Source: Bacteroidia bacterium
Lineage (GTDB): Bacteria > Bacteroidota > Bacteroidia > B-17B0 > Aurantibacillaceae
Length of the DNA stretch: 7,412 bases
Reading direction: 5' to 3'
NCBI GenBank assembly: GCA_014379485.1
Contig: JACMLS010000755.1
Location: 1 to 7,412 of the forward strand
In this document: positions 1 to 7,412 of the stretch, one piece after another
How the letters are laid out: each line of letters begins with the position of its first letter
Numbering within the stretch: position 1 is the stretch's first letter
The notes under the pieces: generated by a model
What the model was told of the DNA's origin: nothing
Databases searched by the model: none
The model's input: the letters and a program-made list of their open reading frames with translations, nothing else
Program-made: the position numbers and the translations under genes

Positions 1-498
1 ATTTTGAAAAGCAAGTTCTTTGTTGGCAATAATGAGTTCGGCTGCCCGCTTTTCCTTTTCGTCGTTTTGAAAAACAAGCTCTTTATTTGCAATGATCAGT
101 TCAGCCGCCCTTTTTTCTTTTTCCTCATTCTGAAATACAAGTTCCTTATTGGCAACAATCAGCTCCTCGGCGCGTTTCTCTTTTTCTTCGTTTTGAAAAA
201 CAAGCTCCTCATTTGCAATGATCAATTCCTGCGCCCGCTTTTCTTTTTCCGCATTTTGAAAAGCGAGCTCCTTGTTGGCTATAATTAATTCTTCTGCACG
301 TTTTCCCTTCTCTCCATCCTGGTAAGCAAGTTCTTTGTTAGCAATAATCAATTCCTCAGCGCGTTTTTCTTTCTCGTTGTTTTGAAAGGCAAGTTCCTTA
401 TTGGCTATAATGAGTTCTTCTGCTCTTTTTTCCTTCTCTTCATTTTGAAAAACAAGTTCTTTATTGGCAATACTTAATTCATCTGATTTTTTTTTCTT
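1..498 (-). repeat. 63-bp tandem coding repeat array A
   Basis: Seven full 63-bp units and a partial eighth follow each other without spacers, each coding 21 residues (exactly three heptads). Recurrent markers on the plus strand are the core ttttgaaaa.caagtt and the block encoding IANKEL. Units differ by scattered, mostly synonymous changes and a few substitutions (AYQDGE in the third unit, AQEL and NEEL in the fifth). The array continues beyond the window edge, so its total length is unknown. Confidence 0.95.
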
Positions 499-504
499 TG
501 CCAT
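1..504 (-). CDS. Coiled-coil repeat protein, N-terminal part only (possibly a histidine kinase)
   Basis: The gene starts at ATG 504 and is still open at the left edge, so 168 codons are visible and the C-terminus is missing. An in-frame TAG three bases before the AAA-ATG fixes this as the first possible start. After a lysine-rich start (MAKKKKSDEL) the protein consists only of 21-residue units of the type KEKRAEELIIANKELAFQN plus two acidic or polar residues: seven units at residues 3-149 and 19 residues of an eighth. Units near the start mostly read KRAEEL; the last two read KRAAEL, as in the kinase at 2884-1325. No signal peptide or membrane segment is visible, so it should be cytosolic. 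It follows the receiver gene by 46 bp on the same strand and is probably co-transcribed with it. By analogy with the neighbouring kinase, a histidine-kinase core may follow outside the window; this is inference, and a PAS or GGDEF protein is equally possible. Confidence 0.85.
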   Translation of the reverse strand, partial: MAKKKKSDELSIANKELVFQNEEKEKRAEELIIANKELAFQNNEKEKRAEELIIANKELAYQDGEKGKRAEELIIANKELAFQNAEKEKRAQELIIANEELVFQNEEKEKRAEELIVANKELVFQNEEKEKRAAELIIANKELVFQNDEKEKRAAELIIANKELAFQN

Positions 505-550
505 TTTCTATTCCGATAAATTGATTTTAAAATTATTTTTACTCAAGCCT

Positions 551-1048
551 TTAGCTGATAAGGTCGTTTTGTACCGTAAGCACAAAGTTTTCCCTGTCCG
601 GTTGCGGAAAACTTCCTTGTTTTTCATTGGTCAGATTTTGTGTTAAACGAGTAATCGCCTGTTGAATTATTCTTTTGAATTCAGAAAACTCCGAAGGTTT
701 TCTTATGAAATATTGTGCGCCGTTTTTATAAAGCTGGTTCACCACTTCTGGTTCAAGTGAAGTAGAATACATTATTACAATAAGATGGTCTAATTTCCTG
801 TTAAGTCTTATTTCAGACAAACATTCAAAACCGTTTTTGCGTGGCATATTCAGGTCCAGGAAAAGTACATCCGGAAGTTGAGTGTTTTCTTTTGTAAGTA
901 ATTTCATCAATTGCTCGCCATCATGAACAAATGTAAGTTGAGTGGGTATTGGAAATTTCGCCAATGCCTCTTCAAAAAAACTGCAGTCATCAGAATCGTC
1001 ATCTGCAAGCAGAATAGTAAAAGGCACAGGTTGTTTTTCAGGTTTCAT
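551..1048 (-). CDS. Single-domain response regulator, Rcp1/CheY-like
   Basis: A 165-residue protein consisting of one receiver domain (about residues 10-145) and a short polar tail, with no output domain. It would accept a phosphoryl group from a histidine kinase in the cytoplasm and act by protein contact or as a phosphate shuttle. Visible residues: acidic pocket D16-D17 in ILLADDDSDD, phospho-acceptor D65 in LFLDLNMPRKNG, the switch Ser/Thr S95 in IMYSTS, and K117 in YFIRKPS. The DLNMPRKNG box and STS switch are typical of the Rcp1-like family. The frame stays open upstream to 1147, but ATG 1048 (MKPEKQ) is preferred because the longer version adds 33 residues unlike a receiver N-terminus. 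It lies 276 bp downstream of a kinase whose core belongs to the type that classically pairs with Rcp1, and 46 bp upstream of the coiled-coil gene. Confidence 0.93.
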   Translation of the reverse strand: MKPEKQPVPFTILLADDDSDDCSFFEEALAKFPIPTQLTFVHDGEQLMKLLTKENTQLPDVLFLDLNMPRKNGFECLSEIRLNRKLDHLIVIMYSTSLEPEVVNQLYKNGAQYFIRKPSEFSEFKRIIQQAITRLTQNLTNEKQGSFPQPDRENFVLTVQNDLIS

Positions 1049-1324
1049 AAAGCAATTGTAACACAGGGTTAAAAATTTAGACTCAACAGAAAAAACACAC
1101 GCGATAGTAATACCAATTACCTGAGTAAATCCGGAGAATAGAATCAATAAATGAACCTTAAAGGAAACTGCGCAACATCAACCAACTACGAATGCAGCAG
1201 GATGAAACCGGGGAATATTATCCCCATTTCGGGAATCAGATTGCCCCGAAAAATCAATTTATAACCTTAAAACGCAGAAAAAATGAATTTGAAATTAAAC
1301 TCTAAAAAAACGCTGAACAGTCTT
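1049..1324. other. Intergenic gap between kinase and receiver genes
   Basis: This 276-bp stretch holds no credible gene; short open frames in it have no recognisable features. On the minus strand it is the spacer between the kinase stop and the receiver start. Its centre carries the hairpin cluster at 1209-1251. I see no T-tract after a hairpin on the minus strand, so there is no clear terminator for the kinase gene, and the receiver may be read from the same transcript. Confidence 0.6.
1209..1251 (-). promoter_or_regulatory. Cluster of alternative hairpins in the kinase-receiver spacer
   Basis: Two adjacent inverted repeats are visible. GGGGA 1210-1214 pairs with TCCCC 1221-1225 (6-nt loop), and TTTCGGG 1227-1233 pairs with CCCGAAA 1245-1251 (11-nt loop). 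The arms can also pair in another way: TCCC 1221-1224 with GGGA 1231-1234, nested inside CGGGG 1209-1213 with CCCCG 1244-1248. No T-run follows on either strand, so a simple intrinsic terminator is unlikely. A role as mRNA stabiliser, processing site or attenuator-like switch is inference. Confidence 0.4.
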
Positions 1325-2884
1325 TTATTCAATCTGTTTGACCGGAATATACATATCAAATTGTGCACCCTTACCTAATTTACCTGTAGCAAAAATAATT
1401 CCATTATGGTTTTCAATAATTCTTTTACAGATGGCAAGTCCCATGCCCGTTCCTTTATATTCTTCGTGATTGTGTAAACGCTGAAACACTTCAAAGATCC
1501 GCTCTTTGTATTGGGGGTCGAAGCCAATGCCATTATCTGTATACGTAATGTGGCAATAATTTATTTTTGCGGATAAACTCTTGATTTTTGTTTTAGCACC
1601 TGAAACAATTTCGCTCTTAAGTGAAATGCGCGAAGGCGTTTTTGGTTTCGAAAATTTTAATGAGTTGCTGATAAGGTTCTGAATGATCTGTCTGAACTGA
1701 AATCGGATAACGGCAGCTTCACAAAAACCGTGGACCTTTATCTTCACTTTCTTCTCGACAAATATCTCTTCAAAATCAGAAATTACTTCGGCAGCAATTG
1801 CGTGAAGATCTGTTTTTTCAAATTTCTTTTCGGCACTTTTTGCGCGGGAATAAGTAAGCAGATCTTCTATCAGCGTCTGCATTCGTTTTGCAGTTACATT
1901 GGTTCTTTGCAGATAATGCTTACCCTCAGGAGACAAATTGTGTTCTTCTTGCTCAAGTAAAATAGTTACAAAGTTTTTTATCTTTCGCAATGGTTCCTGC
2001 AGATCGTGACTGGACACGTAAGTAAAAGTGGTCAGATCTTTATTGGCTGTGATCAATTCTGCTGCTCGTTTCTCTTTCTCGTCGTTCTGAAAAGCAAGCT
2101 CTTTGTTGGCAATGATCAGTTCTGCTGCCCGTTTTTCCTTCTCATCATTCTGAAAAGCAAGTTCTTTGTTGGCAACAATCAATTCTGCTGCTCGTTTTTC
2201 TTTTTCGTTGTTTTGAAATACAAGTTCCTTGTTGGCTATAATCAGTTCTGCGGCTCTCTTCTCTTTCTCATCATTCTGAAAAGCAAGTTCTTTGTTTGCA
2301 ACGATCAGTTCTGCCGCTCTCTTTTCTTTTTCGTTGTTTTGAAATACAAGTTCTTTATTTGCAACGATCAACTCTGCCGCACGTTTTTCTTTTTCATTAT
2401 TCTGAAAAATCAATTCTTTATTTGCAATGCTTAACTCAGCCGCTCTTTTTCCTTTCTCATCGTTTTGAAAAGCAAGCTCTTTATTGGCAATAATAAGCTC
2501 AGCAGCTCGTTTTTCTTTTTCGTCATTCTGAAAAGCAAGTTCTTTATTGGCAATGACCAGCTCAGCAGCTCTTTTCTCTTTTTCTTCGTTTTGATAGATC
2601 AGTTCTCTGCCTGCAATGATCAATTCAGCTGCCCGCTTTACTTTCTCTTTGTTTTGAAAAGCAAGTTCTTTATTTGCCACGATCAATTCAGTCGCCTGTT
2701 TGTTCCTGTCATCATTTTCAGAGGCAATCTCTTTGTCAGTAAGCAACAATTCACTCGCTTCTTTTTCAACTATCCTGATTCTTGATTTCAATGAATTTTC
2801 AGAGATCAGGGGATCAAAATTTGTTTCCTGAAAATCAAAATACCGTCCCTCGTTCTCTATTTTATTACTTTTATCTTTTGACAT
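1325..2884 (-). CDS. Soluble histidine kinase with 21-residue coiled-coil repeat input region
   Basis: A 519-residue cytosolic sensor kinase. Residues 1-38 are unique and polar. Residues 39-284 form a repeat array: one degenerate unit, ten full units of the KEKRAAELIIANKELAFQN type, and a last unit that runs directly into the DHp domain. The H-box is SSHDLQEPLRKI with phospho-acceptor H293, and the DHp domain spans about 285-350. The ATP-binding domain (about 385-515) has the N-box QNLISNSLKF (N403, N407), the G1 box TDNGIGF (D450, G452, G454), the F-box IFEVFQRLH and the G2 box KGTGMGLAI. There is no PAS, GAF, HAMP or membrane segment. The SHDLQEPL H-box is the type known from Cph1 and bacteriophytochrome kinases, but no chromophore domain is present. 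An in-frame TAG at 2902-2900 leaves ATG 2884 as the natural start. The Rcp1-like receiver downstream is the likely partner. The signal is unknown; the coiled coil may receive it from another protein. Confidence 0.95.
   Translation of the reverse strand: MSKDKSNKIENEGRYFDFQETNFDPLISENSLKSRIRIVEKEASELLLTDKEIASENDDRNKQATELIVANKELAFQNKEKVKRAAELIIAGRELIYQNEEKEKRAAELVIANKELAFQNDEKEKRAAELIIANKELAFQNDEKGKRAAELSIANKELIFQNNEKEKRAAELIVANKELVFQNNEKEKRAAELIVANKELAFQNDEKEKRAAELIIANKELVFQNNEKEKRAAELIVANKELAFQNDEKEKRAAELIIANKELAFQNDEKEKRAAELITANKDLTTFTYVSSHDLQEPLRKIKNFVTILLEQEEHNLSPEGKHYLQRTNVTAKRMQTLIEDLLTYSRAKSAEKKFEKTDLHAIAAEVISDFEEIFVEKKVKIKVHGFCEAAVIRFQFRQIIQNLISNSLKFSKPKTPSRISLKSEIVSGAKTKIKSLSAKINYCHITYTDNGIGFDPQYKERIFEVFQRLHNHEEYKGTGMGLAICKRIIENHNGIIFATGKLGKGAQFDMYIPVKQIE
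2033..2770 (-). repeat. 63-bp tandem coding repeat array B
   Basis: The array comprises a degenerate unit (residues 39-59, VEKEASEL...ENDD), ten full units (residues 60-269) and a partial unit merging into the kinase DHp domain (270-284). The unit is exactly 63 bp or 21 residues. With Leu8 and Leu15 of the unit as heptad d positions, Ala5, Asn12 and Asn19 fall at a. Within the array there is a higher-order period of 126 bp: cgttgttttgaaatacaagt occurs at 2206 and again at 2332, and ctcatcattctgaaaagcaa at 2141 and again at 2267. It is in the same orientation as array A at 1-498 and codes the same repeat. Confidence 0.95.
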
Positions 2885-2942
2885 GGAATTGATCTGCTGC
2901 TATTTCTTATCCATAAAAACATTATGGTATCAGCATACTAAA

Positions 2943-2971
2943 CTAAATTAGGAGTACTTTTTGATCAGCAA
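2943..2971 (-). promoter_or_regulatory. Candidate Bacteroidota sigma-type promoter for the repeat kinase
   Basis: On the minus strand a TTG (2971-2969) is followed after 18 bp by TAATTTAG (2950-2943). The known Bacteroidota consensus is TTG, 17-23 bp, TAnnTTTG, so the -7 box has one mismatch. The implied transcript start is about 50 bases before ATG 2884. In such AT-rich DNA a match of this quality can arise by chance. Confidence 0.35.
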
Positions 2972-3186
2972 TAAAACTATTCGTCCAAAGGCTGTTCTAA
3001 ATTGCCCTGAGCGAAAAAAAGTAGTTGGTATCTGAAGTATTGAGAGTAAAAGAACCCGGCTCTCTGTTGATATATATAACACCGTTGGCATTATCAGCTA
3101 TTCTAAACACCCTTTTAACGGAATAAATAATCTGCGCTTACTTTTAGGTATACCTTTAAGATAGCTCATTACTCATTGAGCATAAT

Positions 3187-3200
3187 TAAATTATAATTTA
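3187..3200 (+). promoter_or_regulatory. Perfect 14-bp AT palindrome upstream of the PAS kinase
   Basis: TAAATTATAATTTA reads identically on both strands and ends 15 bp before ATG 3216. The inverted repeat GCTCA...TGAGC lies just upstream. Position and symmetry suit an operator for a dimeric regulator or a promoter-proximal element. Chance occurrence in AT-rich DNA is a real alternative. Confidence 0.35.
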
Positions 3201-3215
3201 CCTTATTATTCCCCA

Positions 3216-4412
3216 ATGAAAGACCAGAAAACAAACAATAAAATTCTTAAAGATCAGTACATACCTACTGCTGAATTTTACAGCCAACTGATAGACAGTC
3301 TTGAAGATTATTCAATTTTTACTTTAGATAAGGAATTGCTCATTAACAGTTGGAGCTCTGGTTCTATAAAAATATTCGGGTATGAAACAGATGAAGTGCT
3401 TGGAAAGCATTTTGATATAATTTTTACTGAAGAGGATAAAAAAAACGGCATTCCTAAAGTAGAAATTGATGCTGCGTTAAAAGAGGGCAGGGCAGTAGAT
3501 AACAGATGGCACGTTTGTAAGGACGGGGGCAAATTTTATGCTTATGGCTTGGTTTTTCCGCTTACAGGCAAAGATGGCGAAATGCTTGGATACGTTAAGA
3601 TCTTGCGGGACCTGACGGAAAGAAAAAAATCGGAAGACGCTATAAAGAAATATGTAAAGGATCTGGAAGAACTAAATACGCATAAGGAAAGTATTCTCGC
3701 TATTCTCTCTCATGATTTAAGAAGCCCGCTGGCAGGAATTATTCAGGGAACTGATTATTTGAAAAAAAATATCGAGAAAATGAAAACCGCAGATGCAAAA
3801 GATATGCTTGAGCATCTTCACAAAGCAGCAACAGATGAGTTAGGTATGTTAGATTATTTAGTGGAATGGGCCAGGATAAAATACGCATCAGAAGTGTTTT
3901 CTCCTTCAAAAATTGAATTGACAAAATATGTAATGAAAGTTTTTGAAACCTTAAAAGAAACCGCTTCTGTTCATACAATAAATCTGCACCACGAGATAGA
4001 AGAGAACACAACTGTTTTTGCCGATGGTAAAATGCTGCTTTCTGTTCTGCAAAACATAGTTTCAAATGCAATTAAACATTCGCATAAAGGAGGAAAGATT
4101 ACTATTAGAGCCAAGACAAAAGACGAAAAAATAATAATAGAAATAAAAGATACCGGCCTGGGCATGTCTAAAGAAATACAGGAAAAACTTTTTACACCGC
4201 AAATGAGCGCTCTTTCAAAAGCGAGAAAAGAAAATAAAGGTGCAGGTATCGGATTATTATTAGTTAAAGGTTTTTTAGAAAAAAATGGCGGTGAAATATG
4301 GGTAGAAAGTGTAGAGGGTGAAGGCTCATCTTTTTATTTTACTTTGCCTTTAAAAAAACCTTTAGATAAAATAGAGGGCGCAGAAAAAATAAAGTTTGAT
4401 GAAAACGAATAA
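3216..4412 (+). CDS. PAS-domain sensor histidine kinase
   Basis: A 398-residue soluble kinase without membrane segments. One PAS domain covers about residues 20-138 (FTLDKELLINSWSSGSIKIFGY, the PAC end GYVKILRDLTERKKSE), followed by a short helical linker. The DHp domain has the H-box LSHDLRSPLAGI with phospho-acceptor H166. The ATP-binding domain (about 265-380) shows the N-box LQNIVSNAIKHS (N280, N284), the G1 box IKDTGLGM (D312, G314, G316) and the G2 box KGAGIGLLLV. This is a complete kinase of usual length for a one-PAS protein; the last 18 residues are a charged tail. In-frame TAA at 3183-3185 makes ATG 3216 the first ATG in the frame. No purine-rich ribosome site is visible, as is common in Bacteroidota. 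It has no receiver of its own, so its partner is either the free receiver across the divergent region or something elsewhere. The PAS ligand cannot be read from the sequence. Confidence 0.95.
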   Translation: MKDQKTNNKILKDQYIPTAEFYSQLIDSLEDYSIFTLDKELLINSWSSGSIKIFGYETDEVLGKHFDIIFTEEDKKNGIPKVEIDAALKEGRAVDNRWHVCKDGGKFYAYGLVFPLTGKDGEMLGYVKILRDLTERKKSEDAIKKYVKDLEELNTHKESILAILSHDLRSPLAGIIQGTDYLKKNIEKMKTADAKDMLEHLHKAATDELGMLDYLVEWARIKYASEVFSPSKIELTKYVMKVFETLKETASVHTINLHHEIEENTTVFADGKMLLSVLQNIVSNAIKHSHKGGKITIRAKTKDEKIIIEIKDTGLGMSKEIQEKLFTPQMSALSKARKENKGAGIGLLLVKGFLEKNGGEIWVESVEGEGSSFYFTLPLKKPLDKIEGAEKIKFDENE

Positions 4413-4496
4413 GTAGTTTTTCTGTTTGCCAAGCCAGGGTTCTTTAACTCTTATTTAATGCTAACTGCTCATAAATTCTATGTCAATGAGAAAGAA

Positions 4497-4550
4497 TTTT
4501 AGCCGGCAAAACTCAAATTCGGGACGATATTGGGCGTGGCCGGACTAAAA
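4497..4550. repeat. Imperfect inverted repeat between the PAS kinase and the AraC gene
   Basis: TTTTAGCCGGC (4497-4507) is matched by GCCGGACTAAAA (4539-4550), giving 11 base pairs with a single bulged A at 4544 and a 31-base loop. It lies 84 bp after the kinase stop. The right arm is followed by A-residues rather than T-residues, so it does not fit an intrinsic terminator for the plus-strand gene. It may be an operator or an RNA structure; its function is unknown. Confidence 0.4.
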
Positions 4551-4644
4551 AAACGTGAATTATATAACTTTTAACCTGAGTTATACAAGTTTACGTGTTT
4601 TAGCAGGCTATATTTCGTTTACTTTAGCGTTAAATAGGGTTCAG

Positions 4645-5205
4645 TTGAAATTGTACATCAAATACATGGTAAGTAACCGCTGCAAAATGGCGGTGAAAGA
4701 AGAGTTAAAAAAACTCAATTTACATTTTATAGTTGTTGACCTTGGTGAAGTTGAGATCATGGAAAATCTTTCTGCTGAAAGGCGGGAAGAACTCAAAGCC
4801 TGTTTATTAAACTCAGGGCTTGAATTGATGGATGACAAAAAAGCCATGATGATTGAGAAGATAAAAAATGTGATCACAGAAATGGTACATTATACAGATG
4901 AGCTGCCAAAGATGAATTATTCAGATTACCTGAGTGAGAAGTTAAGCTACGATTACACCTACCTCTCCAACATGTTCTCAGAAGTAAAAGGAATAACTAT
5001 ACAACAGTACATTATTGTTCATAAAATTGAGAGGGCAAAAGAACTTTTATTATATGATGAACTGAACCTGACAGAGATCTCACACAAACTGCATTATAGC
5101 AGCGTGGCTCATCTTTCTAACCAATTTAAAAAAGTTACGGGTCTCTCACCATCAGATTTCAAAAAATTAAAAGATAAAAAAAGAAAACCGATAGAAGATA
5201 TCTAG
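4645..5205 (+). CDS. AraC-family transcriptional regulator (KYMVS-type)
   Basis: With the start at TTG 4645 this is a 186-residue DNA-binding protein. The N-terminal half (KLYIKYMVSNRCK...LGEVEIMENLS...GLELMDDKKAMMIEKIKN) is a small domain I recall from many Bacteroidota regulators. The C-terminal half is an AraC double helix-turn-helix: YLSEKLSYDYTYLSNMFSEVKG as first helix pair, then HKIERAKELLLYDELNLTEISHKLHYSSVAHLSNQFKKVTGLSPSDFKK as second pair with the family signature. The frame is open from GTG 4555, but those 30 extra residues are unlike the family, whose members begin at about MKLYIKYMVS; hence TTG 4645, preceded by ATAGGG. ATG 4666 is a second alternative. There is no receiver or ligand domain. 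It lies between two kinase genes and 46 bp before the hybrid kinase, so it probably shares a transcript with the latter. Whether it is controlled by these kinases is not shown by the sequence. Confidence 0.85.
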   Translation: MKLYIKYMVSNRCKMAVKEELKKLNLHFIVVDLGEVEIMENLSAERREELKACLLNSGLELMDDKKAMMIEKIKNVITEMVHYTDELPKMNYSDYLSEKLSYDYTYLSNMFSEVKGITIQQYIIVHKIERAKELLLYDELNLTEISHKLHYSSVAHLSNQFKKVTGLSPSDFKKLKDKKRKPIEDI

Positions 5206-5251
5206 GGTTTCTGAATAAATAATTTTACAAAAGCAGCACACGCAGAATTGA

Positions 5252-7412
<2,161 letters not shown>

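Larger units (their letters stand above)
2885..3215. promoter_or_regulatory. Divergent intergenic regulatory region
   Basis: These 331 bp without a gene separate the minus-strand kinase (start 2884) from the plus-strand kinase (start 3216), so promoters for both must lie here or overlap the coding ends. It is very AT-rich. I can point to a candidate minus-strand promoter (2943-2971), a small inverted repeat GCTCA 3164-3168 / TGAGC 3177-3181 with 8 bases between, and a 14-bp palindrome (3187-3200). The stretch 3000-3150 shows nothing I can name. Confidence 0.7.

Noticed and set aside
1053..1086. Promoter-like TTG, 23 bp, TACAATTG on the minus strand before the receiver
   Set aside because: The transcript would begin at or inside the start codon, and one box is mismatched; too weak to list as a feature.
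1049..1147. Upstream extension of the receiver gene to a start at 1147
   Set aside because: The 33 added residues do not resemble a receiver N-terminus, and ATG 1048 gives the normal distance to the first beta strand.
1..2770. CRISPR array suggested by regular repeats
   Set aside because: The repeats are directly adjacent 63-bp coding units with no unique spacers, and there are no cas genes.
2006..2785. Long open frames on the plus strand across array B (for example 2006-2434 and 2465-2785), and a similar one at 4-288 across array A
   Set aside because: They are antisense to the repeat arrays. A stop-free unit repeated in frame gives a long open antisense frame automatically; the products are Phe-rich and resemble no protein.
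3042..3062. Short inverted repeat gagag...ctctc in the divergent region
   Set aside because: A five-base stem with a long loop and no flanking T-run is expected by chance.
4609..4627. TATATTTC and TACTTTAG, each one base off the Bacteroidota -7 consensus, before the AraC gene
   Set aside because: No TTG lies at the required distance upstream of either, and the implied leader would be very short.

Overview
The window reads as a stretch of chromosome from a member of the Bacteroidota. This rests on the AT-rich base composition, starts with little or no Shine-Dalgarno sequence, and an AraC-type regulator whose N-terminal KLYIKYMVS...RCK signature I recall from Sphingobacteria, Chitinophagaceae and Flavobacteria. 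No finer placement is possible from sequence alone. There is no tRNA, rRNA, transposase, CRISPR array or phage gene. Everything coded here belongs to signal transduction.

Left half, minus strand, in transcription order: a 519-residue soluble histidine kinase (2884 to 1325) whose input half is an array of 21-residue coiled-coil repeats; a 276-bp gap with a cluster of hairpins; a 165-residue stand-alone receiver protein of the Rcp1 type (1048 to 551); and, 46 bp further on, a gene that starts at 504 and runs off the left edge, made so far entirely of the same 21-residue repeat. Right half, plus strand: a 398-residue PAS histidine kinase (3216 to 4412); an AraC-type DNA-binding protein (most likely 4645 to 5205); and, 46 bp further on, a hybrid kinase (5252 to beyond the right edge) with two near-identical PAS domains, a kinase core, a receiver and the beginning of an HPt domain. 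A 331-bp divergent intergenic region (2885 to 3215) separates the two halves and carries a perfect 14-bp AT palindrome just upstream of the plus-strand kinase and a candidate Bacteroidota-type promoter for the minus-strand kinase.

Together the genes look like a densely packed phosphorelay neighbourhood: three recognisable kinases, possibly four if the edge gene is one, but only one free receiver and only one DNA-binding protein, which has no receiver domain of its own. The minus-strand kinase core resembles that of Cph1-type kinases, which are classically paired with Rcp1-type receivers, so the 519-residue kinase and the 165-residue receiver are the most likely cognate pair, with the repeat array replacing a normal sensor. 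The most unusual structure is the pair of same-orientation 63-bp repeat arrays, one on each side of the receiver gene. They can be expected to change length by recombination and could delete the DNA between them.
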